The position numbers and the translations under genes were made by a program. DNA of 64,000 nucleotides from Myoxocephalus aenaeus (taxonomy: Eukaryota; Chordata; Actinopteri; Perciformes; Cottidae): NCBI GenBank assembly GCA_038501785.1, contig JBAMJR010000013.1, positions 4,084,001 to 4,148,000 of the forward strand. Reading direction: 5' to 3'. This document shows, one piece after another, positions 22,559 through 34,484 of this stretch. The notes below the pieces were generated by a model, which saw only the letters and a program-made list of their open reading frames with translations, was not told the DNA's origin and searched no databases. Position 1 is the stretch's first letter. Every line of letters begins with the position of its first letter.

Positions 22559-25500
22559 CTACTCTTGCTTTCTCTTTGGAGTCCCCTTCCTGAAACACAT
22601 GCGAGTGAAGAGCAAGCAGCATTTGACTGTCAACCACAGAACGGTGATGAGAATGATGGCAAACAAGCCGATGACATCCAGGCTGTGGTACTGAATCCAG
22701 TTCAAGTCGTGTGCAGCGATCCCTAAATGTGCAGCTCCTTTGTGTCTCATGACGAACTCCGTCCAGAAGACCGCCAGGTCCAACGGCTCAACAGGGCGGT
22801 CCAAGTGTCTCTGAGACAGCGCCACTATCTTCTCTTTGTAACTGGGGAGAAGTAATAATTAGAAAATATAAAAGTTAATGGAATGATCTCCAGGTCTACA
22901 GACTATAGTTAAAACTATTTCCTAAAACACAGTTTCCACTTAAAATGTGTAAAATAAGGTGTGAAACATGTATGCCATTGACTACTAGAAGTACTATGGA
23001 GCAACTTTTATCAATGGGTGGGCCCCAATATTGTTTATCTTACTTATCTTATACACTGTTTGCACACATGAGGTCACATGGTGCACATGGTGCACATGAG
23101 CACGGCTTCATGCAAGGCATCACCATACATAGTAAGCAAACATGGGTGTAAAAGAATTAACTTCTTAAAAACATTTTAGAAAAATAGGCTTTGCAAATAA
23201 GTCACGAGGAAGGAACACATTTGTTGAATCTACAGAATATAGACAACGTGTTCTCGTGAGAAACACACATAGGAATAGACAACTTCACAGGTACTTGACG
23301 TAATAGACGTGCACTTGTCTTACCTTTTGTCATTGATGATATTATTAATTGCAACCAATAGGGTTTCAGTTGTCATATCATAAATTCTGAGTGTCTCTGC
23401 AACACCTCGGGACACCATGCGATGTACGTTGTCCCCCTGGTCCCCAAACAGTGGAAACATCAGCATGGGTACAGCATGGCAGATACTCTCATAGATACCA
23501 TGGGTACCTCCGTGAGTGATAAAGACTTTAGCTTTGGGATGGGCTGCGGAGCACAGAGACAATCTTAGGTCCAGTCCAAAAGCCAGTTTGATAATGCTTT
23601 GATTAGTCTGGCGCGATGTCATGTTTTAATGCATAACACTATCTGGGTAAAACTAAACCCACCTAGGAGATCATTCTGAGGTAACCACTTCATAATTCTC
23701 ACGTTCTTGGGTACATCTTCAGGTAAGACTCCAGTGTATCTCCAAACAACCTGAAACAGAAATTATGAATGTTTTGGTGGTGGAGACCCGGCACCTTCTT
23801 GCTGTGAGGCTACTTTGTTACTTTGTATATACATACACTGATGTACGTTATTGGCTTGCATCTCAGTAAAGTTATTTGCTCTGTAATGGTTATGTTACCC
23901 TTTGAGGAATTTGCCGAAAGGCATCAATGAACTGTTTCGCCTTCTTCTCCGGCATGTTGGACACCATGGAGCCCAGGGTAAAGACGATAAAGCCGTCGTC
24001 TCCTGAGCCCTCCACAAACTCCTCCAAGTCCTGCAGGGGGTTTGGAAAAGACACGCAAGATCTAGCGGGCAATGACCAAAAGCTGCTGCAATGCATTTTT
24101 TATGTAAATGTATTGAAAGGAATTATCTCGATCGACATTGTATACAGGACCAATTAAACAATATTAGAAGCATAATCTTGATTGTGTTTCTGTCAACCGG
24201 CCCTTTCCTTTTGCGTGAGTGTTTCATTCCTGTCAACGTAACAGGGCCCCTCACTTGTTTTCTTAGCTGGCCACAGCCCATACATTTGCTTTCCCTTGCT
24301 CACATTCCACACACTGCATACGAGTAGAAAAACCTGCTCTTTCACAATGTAGTGAACTACAAACTAAAAACACATCTTTTTCTCGACTACACCTAGAATA
24401 GGGAAGGTTGCACCGTAGTAGCAATTAAATGACACTTACTGATAGCACTTTGTAGTTTAACTTTATTGAAGAAATTGTACTTTCTTGATTCTTGTTGTTC
24501 TGAGTTTGTACTCATGGTTGAATTGCACTTATTGTAAGTCGCTTTGGATAAAAGCGTCAGCTAAATTAAATGTAATGTAATGTGCCTTATTTTTATTTAT
24601 TTATTACCTTTTATTGTAATTCTGTGTGTTAGGACCCAGCAAAATAAGCTTTTCATTGTACAGAGTAACTGTCTGTTATCTGTGCATATGACATAAAAAA
24701 TATCTTGAATCATGATAAACAGCCCAAACAATTGTTACAATATTTTAAGCACCTGGTAGTACTAACTAATGTTTGCTGATGTCTTTCACTGTTGTTTTTA
24801 TTACATCAACATCTAAGGGTTTTGCTTTCGCCTGACTTAAAGAGCAAGTATGCAATTTGCCTAATGTCAATCCAGATGTGATGCATGCATGTTTACTCTG
24901 GCATACATTCTTTTAATACTCACCGCTGGCAGAGGAGCTTTCTCTCCACAATTGATCCCTCCAATAAGAACCATGTTTGGCAAGATAGGTTTGGGCCATT
25001 CAAAAGTAAAGTCATATCTGAGAAGCCATATCGCGCCATTACTAAGAAGTTCTGTGTAGGTCATGTTGTCTCCTAGGTATCTGCTGACCAGATCCTCAAA
25101 GTTGTGATAGATTACTTTGCACATGTAGGACTCCAACATGGACATAAACACGTTTTTGACTCTCTGTGGGAAGTTCATGATGTCTGTATTACCAGTGAAG
25201 AACACAGGGACGTAGGAAGGAGGAGAGGGGCACTGGTTAGCCCTTGTATCCAGCTGACATGGAAGTCCACGCAGGAAATAAACAGCTGGAATGGAAAAGA
25301 CGTGAGCCAGGATGGAGCCGCAGGGAAGGAAGGGGTCTGTAAGCACAAGATCGAAGCCCCCTCCCTTCAGTTGACTCATTAGAGGCTGGTTGTTCAGTAA
25401 ACTCTCGCAGGCTTTCACCTGAATCGATGTAAAGTTAATCAAACGCTGCACATTGATAAACAGATCTGTGATTCCTGGTGGCTTGAGGAAAACTCCATCC

Positions 25501-25784
25501 TTCAGCTGGTTCATTACTCCATCCAGTTCAGTTTTGGCGAAGGGCACTGGGTAGATCTCAGTCTTGTAGCTCTCTGAGCCATGGATCAACATGCTGCATT
25601 CAGGCACCAGCACCACAGCCTCATGGCCCCTGCGGGTTAGCTCCTTCACCAGTATCTTCATGCTGAGCCAGTGACTCCCATCCACAGGCACAACCAGCAC
25701 CTTTCCCCCTTGAACGGGTCCCAGACTGAGGCAGCACAGCCATGCCACCAGTCCCAGTGCAGGAAACCACACCCCGCTGCCCAT
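22559..25784 (-). CDS. ugt1: UDP-glucuronosyltransferase, UGT1 type
   Basis: ER-membrane enzyme moving glucuronic acid from UDP-glucuronate to small lipophilic substrates such as bilirubin, steroids and xenobiotics. Five exons on the minus strand: 24924-25784, 23899-24030, 23663-23750, 23324-23543 and 22559-22841. They total 1584 bases, or 527 aa. The 861-base single first exon and the 132/88/220 pattern are those of UGT1 rather than UGT2B. Start ATG at 25784; an upstream in-frame TTG was rejected. There is a signal peptide of about 25 residues, catalytic H38 (DGSHWLSM) and partner D150 (LVLTDPF). The donor-binding signature runs from WLPQNDLLG through FITHGG (about 350-373) to FPLFGDQGDN. 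A membrane segment lies near 488-510, and the lumen-anchoring tail KRKQE fits the KxKxx ER-retrieval pattern. Only one first exon is visible, unlike multi-first-exon UGT1 loci. The exact paralogue is uncertain. Confidence 0.93.
24440..24585 (+). mobile_element. Teleost interspersed repeat, copy 2
   Basis: In UGT intron 1. It contains GAGTTTGTACTCATGGTTGA, TTGTAAGTCGCTTTGGATAA and AAGCGTCAGC, ending ATGTAATGTAATG. It aligns with the reverse complement of 18043-18195, including the upstream CACTTTGTAGTT region. Boundaries are approximate. Confidence 0.75.
24586..24716 (+). repeat. Possible LINE 3' tail
   Basis: Starts with TTATTTTTATTTATTTATTA and has AGCTTTTCATTGTACAGAGT, then TATGACATAAAAAATATCTT and GAATC. 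This resembles the 3' end of common fish non-LTR retroelements that finish in a TTGAATC run. It directly follows the repeat at 24440-24585. The call rests on memory of the motif. Confidence 0.45.
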
Positions 25785-25921
25785 TGCCTCCGTTCTGTAG
25801 TGCAAGCTTGCTCGTTGTAAGAGCTAGTGATAGCTGCTGTTATGAGGTAGCAGTATGTGTGTGCATGTGACTGAATGTGTGTGGGTTTAAGTCCAGCAGG
25901 AAGTTGCGTTTGCAGACAGGC

Positions 25922-25930
25922 TTTTATGTA
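25922..25930 (-). promoter_or_regulatory. ugt1: TATA-like element of the UGT gene
   Basis: The minus strand reads ACATAAAAG about 140 bases upstream of the ATG, which would put the start site near 25895. About 70 bases further upstream, ATAATCAATCATT (25994-26006) loosely resembles an HNF1 or C/EBP site, plausible for a liver gene. Both are tentative. Confidence 0.4.
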
Positions 25931-26011
25931 ACCAGAGGAAGACAGAGTGAGGGAAGATTCCCAGTGGGATTTGCAAGCACAGTTTGACTCCAGATAATCA
26001 ATCATTGTGGG

Positions 26012-26101
26012 ACTTTTCTTTTTTTCTTTTCTTTTCTTTTTCTTTTTCTTTTTCTTTTTCTTTTTCTTTTTCTTTTTCTTTTTCTTTTTCTTTTTCTTTT
26101 T
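26012..26101. repeat. CTTTTT hexanucleotide satellite
   Basis: About 15 head-to-tail copies of a six-base CTTTTT unit, all pyrimidine on the plus strand, roughly 230 bases upstream of the UGT ATG. Confidence 0.95.
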
Positions 26102-29100
26102 GTCATACTTACATGCATCATAGTGCAACTCTTTATTTTTACATTGTAAGTTGTGATTCAATTTTGTTGTTATAGCATGTGAAGTAGTGCAGTCTAAGCA
26201 TTATAGAAACAGAATGTTTATCCCAAAAAAATGAAATTTGTCAAGAGAAATAAGTTAATACATCTTTTGGGATATCAGTTGCAAAATGGATTACCTTCAC
26301 TCTATTTACCTTAAATAGAGTTTCTGTTTGCATTCTTATTGAATTTCTCCAGCAGTGGACTTTAACTTTTCATACGACTTGCAAGTCATGGTGGCTGTGC
26401 AAGTTTGCAGCATACATTATCTGTTGATGGGTGCAAAGTCCTCTGTTTACTTAATCTGCTCCCTCTCTCCTCCCCCTCGAGAACACAGAGAAACGTGCTT
26501 ATAATGGGTCATTATATATGACTCTTTTTTCACCCTCTCCAGTCTCACGCACATGTATAGCTTCAACCACAGTGAAAAGACAGATGGCGTGCGAAGCCAG
26601 TCGTAATAGGAAACCAACACCCTCCTCTTTGGAGGAGGAAGCGAGTGGGGGTGGTGACATAAAAACAACAACGTCATTCTTGGGTTACCATCGGTTACAA
26701 TTTGCTTTGCCGGAAACCTTGAGAGTAACTATTGCACTGATTGTAAAATTAAATAAGTAATTTGCTCATTCAAAATAAATGAGACAAATAATCATTATCA
26801 AATATCAGGGCTAAAGTGAAACCACACCATCAAATGATCTTATCCAAGAATGTTCTGCCTGTGCTTGCTTCACATTCCTCCACAATGTAAACAACTAACT
26901 GTGGAATCCTGCCGGGGAAACACACATACTTTAACAGATTTAAAAGAAAGCCGGGTCACAGTTTTGACCCTCAAAAATTTAGCTTTTTTAAAAACACTCT
27001 CCAGAATGGTTGAATCTGGAAGTGCAAGTCTAACCTTTTGGAAAATGATGATATAAGTTGCCCAGACGGTGGCAGTAGAGAAATAGAACGAGTAGCCAGC
27101 CTGTGTCTGTCCCGCTTGTTTAGTGTGGATTTAATTGAAAGGTTTCAGCTTGTTACAAACAAGTGAAACATGCGTGTCTTTATATAGAGGTTATTAAAAC
27201 ATCTGCATTGTTACATTACTACATCTTGACTATTTCACCCGCTGGCTGTTCAAAAAAAGAACATAACTACGACACTTTTACCTGAAGTGGTTGGACAGTG
27301 GCAAAATTAATTTTAAGCATATTGCAGAGCGAGTGTCAACGTACTTCAAAAGGGTTGTTTGTGAAACATGCATGAACTTGCACGGCCTTTAATCACAAGC
27401 CTGAACCTGGTTGCGGTTGGACTCAGTGCAGAGGTTTTTTTAATTAAAAAGACGGAGCTTTTGCACAATTAAAATAGTGTGAGAGAAGTGAATGAGTCCG
27501 TGGCAGCTGGAGTTTCACAACCTCTTGAAACACACTGAACGTGCACTGAACGTGCACTGTACTTGACCTTTATTCTCTTCCATCTCTCAGGTACTGACAT
27601 CTCCTTTTTTTCTATACAGACGTGAATTCTGTGACATTTCTATTTTTCATCTCTGTGGTTTAATTAAAGACCAACATGAGAGCTGATGGGAGACTGGCGT
27701 TGATCCTATTCTCAACCTGTAAATTCCCTGCAGTTGGCTTCATATTCATACAATGAGGAATTGGCTTGAATGGACGTTCACGAGTTTTGGCTGAGTGACT
27801 GTTAGTCGGATGATTATTCGATCACATACTGACGCTCCCAACCCATCACATACTGACTTCAACCCTTTGGCGTCACTTTTTAACGAACTGGGACGGTCAC
27901 AGTAAACATGTGGTTATAGTTGTCAAACAAAAATCCATAGTAAGGTTTATTATTAGGCTTAAACAAGTACGTCAACTAAGTAATATACAACATAAACACG
28001 TCATAAACATCACTAACATAGCTTTAAAATAACTCGACAACACATTGAGACGTGAACACTGGTCTCAAACACTGGTGTCCTGGTTGGAGGTCTGCACACC
28101 ATACTGGTTACTTGGGAGCCCAGTGCATGTGGCTTCCATAAAGGCATACCACCAGAAATATGCTGGTTTTGCAAGTGACTGGCCTTTTTTGCGGCTGTCT
28201 GGGCTGCAACACGTCCATCAGATACAGATTGTCTCCTTTGCTGGTTTTTAAAAGCAAGTTACAGCAAAACAACATTATTGCGGAATCCTGTAATTTCTGA
28301 TCCATTTCTCGCTCAGCAGCATTAAGGTCTCCGTGTCTTTCGGCCAGACTGGGGCAGTTTGACAGCAGAGGAATCCATATATTTCTTTTCTGGTTTGAGC
28401 TCCATCACTTTCTATTCACCTCGTGATTGTAGCTTGACTCCAGTTTATTTTGTGTTCCCCCCTTTTGGCTCAGATCCATCTCCACAAAGGAACTCCAGGA
28501 GTAACAGTTGTGCCATGAAGAAGGGCCGCATTTGGGTTGATATAGTTTGCTATACAACATGAAAGATTCTTGTGTCACTTTGCATTGCATGACGTCCAGC
28601 GGCAGGAACCTCAAAACACATGTTGTAATACAGCTAAATGCAATTTGACAACTCTCCAGCCACATGCAATGGTAGATGAGGTGTTTCAGTCGGGAGTCTT
28701 AAACAGGAACGACCCGATCATTATCACCAACTCTACAGATGCAGCTGATGTGCTGCAGGGGAGAGTTGTTGATGCTCTGGCACTGTATGGGGTCAGTTTG
28801 CTAGTTTTGGAGGAAGGCTTTTTATAATGCATGACCGGGTTCATGTCCATTGTCATGTTGCATTGTTGTCATGGCAGGGGATGCCAAAATTGGGCATCAC
28901 TCCTAAGCCTAGGACTTACATGTAGTGAAGGTAATAGCGTAGTTAGTAGTTCAACTGCGGCAGCTACAGTCCTCCATCAATGGTAGTTACATATGGCAGA
29001 GTGGCCTGATTTAGTTAGAAGGCCTTTGTCCTGCTACCCAGTGTGTTGAGATGTGAGCTGTGTGTTACTTTGGACTGAGAAATACTTTAAAAACCTTCTT

Positions 29101-31790
29101 GAGACCCAAGATGCGCTATTTCAACTGTTCATGTCATCACTGTATGACAGTTCTCATGTAATTCACATTTTCAGCTTCAAACAACATATTATCACGTGGA
29201 GCTCATAGACAGGATGTCATAAAAGTGGAACAAAGCTTCATACAAATTGAATTCCAACATGCTCAAACAACCTGAGAATCCAGTTCTAAAATGAGCAAGA
29301 ACATGCTGACAACCTGATTAAATGTGCCAATTTGGAAAATAAAAATACATTATTTATCAGTTAGCCGTCAAGCTGCTGCCTGTCAATTATATCTGGCTGC
29401 ACAACTAAATAAAAAACATAATTAATTTTAGAGCAATACAAACTTCTTTTAGGGATTTTGTCTATTTACTTGCACACTTTGTATGGGTTGCGTTCATATG
29501 TTGAGCAGTTTATTGCAGACGTATTTTCATTTACGCTACAATTTTAATTAATATGTTCAAACAACATAAACGTCTGACTTCTAAAGTGCTTTGAAGACAT
29601 ATGAAACGGAAAAAATAGCCTTTCATGAAAAAAAAAGCCTCTTGTGCTTGTACTATTTAACCAGATGGTGGTGCCAAAGCCATCAAAGCACCTCCGACTG
29701 GATGTTTTCGGTTTACTGCATTATTCATCATCAATCCAGGGGAGATCTTCCTGTGTCGTTTAATTCCACAAAACATTAAATCACCAAACTCTGCACCAAC
29801 TAGTTAGCTAATAACTATTTGGCTAATAACTAGCCAGCTACACGTGTTCTCATCACTTACAGCTTAGTTGACCAATCCTACAAAACGCTGACACATTTGG
29901 AAAGCTTTCCAGTAGACAACCGAACTTTAACTTGACTTATGTCCCCAGAGGGCCATTGGTTTTAAGCATATTCAGTCATTGCATGATATTCATCTTTACT
30001 GCGGTGTGATCCAGTTCATACAATTAATGGGAGTCTGATATCAGTGGTCAAAGTTCAGGACAGTTGGGATTCTTCCATAGTGTCATTTATGAGACTGTTT
30101 GCACCTAAACCTTTTACAAAAAGTGTCCACATATCATATTCATGCCAACTGAGTGCTGTGTTGGTAGTTTCAAGATGGTGTGGTCTTGTGTGCACTTCCT
30201 CTCGTTCCTTCTTTTCCTGCTTTTACTCAAATAAATCAGATAAAATGTGAGCAAGGCTCAGATGAGATTTTGTTGGGATTCCAGTTTGAAACAGAAGGCT
30301 CATTTCAGCACAAGAGTCATTCTACTAAAATGATCAGCTTTGGTTTGCCTGTATATAATTCTACCTTCAATAAATGGCAAATGAAAGTAAACAGTGTCGT
30401 ATGAGTCGGTCATTTAAAAATGATATTTAGTACAAAGTGTCCAGGCTTTAAAATGACACAATGCATGTTTTTGTCTTATTACAAGCAATATTTCATCTCA
30501 CACTCTTTTATTGTGTATGCAAACCTTCCCCTACTCTACATGGCCCAAAAACACAACAACTCCTCTGTATGTATTGTGTATGAGTAAAGGTGCTCAAACC
30601 GCTCAATTAGTCTGCAATTCAAAATAAAGATTTTACATTTGTTGGCGATGTTTTGATTGTACCCGGCAACTTTTCCCACAGAAAGGGTGGAAGGCACTGC
30701 AATTAATCAAAACTATATTGTGGGGGTCTGAAAAGAAAAACAATTAACACTGAATTGACACTGTGCTGTGATCAGCAACATTTTGTTCTTCTTGTGTTTC
30801 GTTTTCTCCCCTTTATATTTGGCCTAAATTGCCTCGAACACACATCTACAATCCCTGTACTTTTGCCCCACGGCCATTAAAGCTTACATGTTGAGAACCT
30901 TTACGATACATTTGGCTTGCGAACGATCAGAGCAGAATTTAATTTTTTTTTCATTTAAACTGCAGAATGTAACCTAGAGGTTTAAGAACTGATTTCACAT
31001 TTTGTCTGCACAATGCATTCTGCTACTGCAAAAATCTACTCTGTGAAAGTGAGGCGTTTGGTTGTAACCACGTGGTGGTGCCAAAGTCCTGTGGATCCCT
31101 AAATGTCTTGTCCACAGTAGAAAATGGCCATGAGCATAACGTGTGACCTTTTCCTGTGTGCACTGTGTGGTCAGGAATGCTGCATCAGCATCAGTTCTCA
31201 AACGAATTGAGATAGTGATCTTAATTCCAGTGTGTGTCTCACTTTCACCATTCAAATGATTGTATTTGCAAGTTGGGAATTTCTATTATGTAAATTAAAA
31301 ATACTAATAAACGAAAATAAAAAGTTTTGTATGGATTCTGCAGGCAGTCAAGAAACATATCCAGACGTACATGGCTCCGCTCTTTACTCCACTGTGACTG
31401 TCCACTCATCACCAACAAATAAAACACAGTGAGAAACTAGCAGTGAAGCGAGACGACGTGTCTAAACGTTTAAGGGTTAAACACGTGAACGTGTTGCCGA
31501 ACAAAACCCAATAACAGTGACATCAAGCCTCTTACTTGACTCCTGGACGGAGAGGGTGAGACTTCAGAGGCACATCTTTGGTCTGACTCGCTGCACGAAT
31601 GCGCGCCGACCTTGTTGGAGTCTCCAGACGCGCAGTGGAGGATTTTGCGCACTGACTTCAAGTCGAGCTGAAGAGAGCGCACAGCGCGCGGACTGCTGTC
31701 GACTCACTGCAGTCCTGTCACTCGGATCCGGGCTCACTTTGCTGTAGTTGACCGCGCACATCGTCATTTCTGAAACACCATAGCCCGGGA
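26102..31790. other. Intergenic DNA between UGT and nxph2, no gene recognised
   Basis: No further UGT first exons and no other exon with recognisable similarity were found on either strand. The longest open frames are under 90 codons and resemble chance frames. CpG content rises near 31560-31740, just ahead of the inferred nxph2 start. Confidence 0.5.
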
Positions 31791-31800
31791 AGTAGGGGTC

Positions 31801-31807
31801 TATATAG
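31801..31807 (+). promoter_or_regulatory. nxph2: TATA-like element of nxph2
   Basis: TATATAG preceded by a CpG-richer stretch (about 31560-31740), roughly 240 bases ahead of the exon 1 donor at 32043. It would give a start site near 31830. Inferred from position only. Confidence 0.4.
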
Positions 31808-31831
31808 TCTTCAGATTATTTCGGTTTGGCT

Positions 31832-32043
31832 TGATTCGCAATTTAGAGGAGTGTTGTTTCAGCTGAGCCACTGCATGTAGCCGTGCCACCTTGTTTGTAG
31901 AGAACTACAAGTGTCCCAGCTGCTCAGGGGACATTCACTCACCATCCTAAAGAGGAGACGTTTGTGAGGATTTTAGGACTCTTTCCCGGGAGTGGATTGA
32001 ACAAGGGTGATTGCGACTAAGTGAGGTATTACATAACAAAAAG
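31832..32043 (+). other. nxph2: nxph2 5' noncoding exon 1 (start approximate)
   Basis: Ends at a strong donor (AAAAAG|GTAAGG) at 32043. The next exon opens at 32156 after the acceptor TTTTCTCGCAG. No frame here joins to the nxph2 protein, so it is called 5' UTR. The 5' boundary is inferred from the TATA-like element. Confidence 0.55.
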
Positions 32044-32167
32044 GTAAGGAAAAGTTTATGTCTTCTTTCAAATATACGATTCAAATGTGCAACCTTTGTA
32101 GTCCAAAGGGTTTTTAAGTGATTTCAAATGGTAAATGTTGCCACTTTTCTCGCAGGTGGTCACAGCA

Positions 32168-32242
32168 ATGCTTCAACAGCATGCGCGTCTGTCCCTCTCC
32201 AAATCTTCCAGAGAGGATTTAAGCGCCGCTCATTTTGAATAA
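32168..32242 (+). other. Upstream open reading frame in the nxph2 leader
   Basis: ATG at 32168 opens a 24-codon frame closing with TAA at 32240-32242, 18 bases before the nxph2 ATG at 32261. It sits in the same exon as the signal-peptide start, so every transcript using this exon would carry it. It has no recognisable peptide similarity. Confidence 0.7.
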
Positions 32243-32260
32243 GTCGAGAAGTCATCAAAG

Positions 32261-34393
32261 ATGAGAGCTCTGCAAACGTTCCTGTTTATTTTCCTCCTGC
32301 ACCAGGTGAGGTGTGACGTGTTTGAATGAGAATAGAATATGTAGAAATATATATGTGACCAGGAAGGTTTTAAAAAGAAAGTTAGAGACAGTAAGTGACT
32401 TTCATGTGCTATCTGTGTTTTTAAATGTTAGATTATTATTCTTTTATTTATTTATTATTATTGTAGGCCCCCTACAAAACATGCATTTGTTTCACTCAAC
32501 GTTGTATATATTGATATCATACTGTTTATATTTATGTATTTTTTTCTCCATTTATTGTAGATCTGCATCATATAGTGCAATCAATGTAAGATTTATCTTT
32601 CACCACATAATGATAGTTCCATAAATTCAGATCAGATTTAATTTAACAGTCATCAGCAGCAAATGTGTTGGTCGACATGAACACACAAAGTCTTACAAGG
32701 GATAAACTTATTTGGTGTCATTTAGCCATTTTTCAATCAAATATAAAAATTCCTATTTCAATGATAACGTTTGTTATAAACATTTATTAAGTCCGAGGAT
32801 ATCTCGTCACCTTTACAAATATACTTTCTGCAGCCTGTGCTAAATACATATTTCAGAAACATTGCTAGTCAAGTTGATTGGATTCAATTTTGTAGAGCAG
32901 ACTGTGACTTTATCAATAGCCATAATTTATATTACAGTATTCAATTAATTTTCATAATAGCATCTGAATTAACTTATTGTTCATATTTGTAATTGTGAAT
33001 TTTATTAGGAAACATTTAGATATATAAAACATTTTTTGTGGTTGCCTATTTGTACAATAATACAGAACATTTACATTACATTATTTAAAGTGAGCATATT
33101 GCTTATTATATTACAATGAACAATTCTGCAGTATTATATTAGATGTAGTATTAATTGAGGAGTTTATGTAGTTTAAAAACACATTCACTGAATATAAAGT
33201 AGCATTTAATGATGTGTCTGTTTGCAGAGTGTATAGTTTAAATTTTTTATCATTGTGGTCAGTATTTATTTATTGTATTATCGTCTCTGTCACTTATGGT
33301 TTAACAAAATGACAACAACAAAAACTGCCTGTTCATTATTCAGCTACATTGCGGGGATATTTGTGGTTCGCAATCATTTTCATTTTTTTTGCTTCCAGGC
33401 TTGAACAAGGTTTGACCTCTGTGCTGAACCCTCGACACCCGTACGGTGTATTTGCCGTATTATACAATTTTTTATGAAAAAAGACAATTAAGAACAATAG
33501 GTGTAAATTGCACAACCCACAGGTTCTCAAAGCCTGCACTGTTCCTACTTCATCACTTGAACAATGTGATGAAATCCCAAATCCTTATGTGAAATGAATA
33601 GTATTTACCAGAGATTGGAATCTTTCTGTAGTCTAATTCTCTTATTATTGCAGGAATAAGCTCTCCAAAGGAAGATCATAAGCCATAGGGAAATATAAAG
33701 GTTTTTTCCCTCTTCATCTTATTTTTTTCAATGGCTGTTGATGGCAGTTGAATAAAGTGTGGGTATTATCGTGGTCATCCTTGCTTTACGGACTCTTGCC
33801 GTGATCAGACCTGGACAGAAAATGTCATGTGATTGAAGAAGTTCCTCACATCTGCGCTATCCTCAAAGAGGGCTTCTTTAAAGATAGCCTTGAACTGTGC
33901 AGATGCAGCGGCATAGTGCTGTCTGCTCCGGCTGCTGTTGTAATCAGCCTTGTGCCTATTGGGAGCTGTGCCTCCAGAGAGAGAGAGAGAGAGCATGGCC
34001 GCATCCCTGGAGAGGCTCTCTTCATATGCTTCGGTGGCTTCCCTCCCAGTAGACCCACCACTGTCTGACTGGGGACATACTGGCCCTTATCAATATTCCC
34101 CCACCTTCCGAGAGATAGAACACGTTTAAATACCAGGCTGACGCTCACTCAACGAATGGAATATGCACCAAACTTCTTGAGCGGCAAACAACTTTTTTTT
34201 CTTTGTATGTCTGCTTCGTAGGATAGTTTACTACGAGGACTGTAAGGATGTGATGCGCGTGACATGTGGCAAAGTTGCAATGCTTGCTTTTAAACCATGG
34301 CACTACAGGATGCATCTCAAACAACTGAACCACCAGGACACTCAGTTACACGCTTTCCCTGAAGTAGATTCGCATCGTCCAAAACAAGAAACC

Positions 34394-34484
<91 letters not shown>

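Noticed and set aside
25785..25805. Upstream start for the UGT at 25805
   Set aside because: The codon there is TTG, not ATG. The ATG at 25784 directly precedes a normal signal peptide and gives the usual family length.
28570..28827. 85-codon open frame between UGT and nxph2
   Set aside because: No family similarity, no splice context, and the composition looks like chance.
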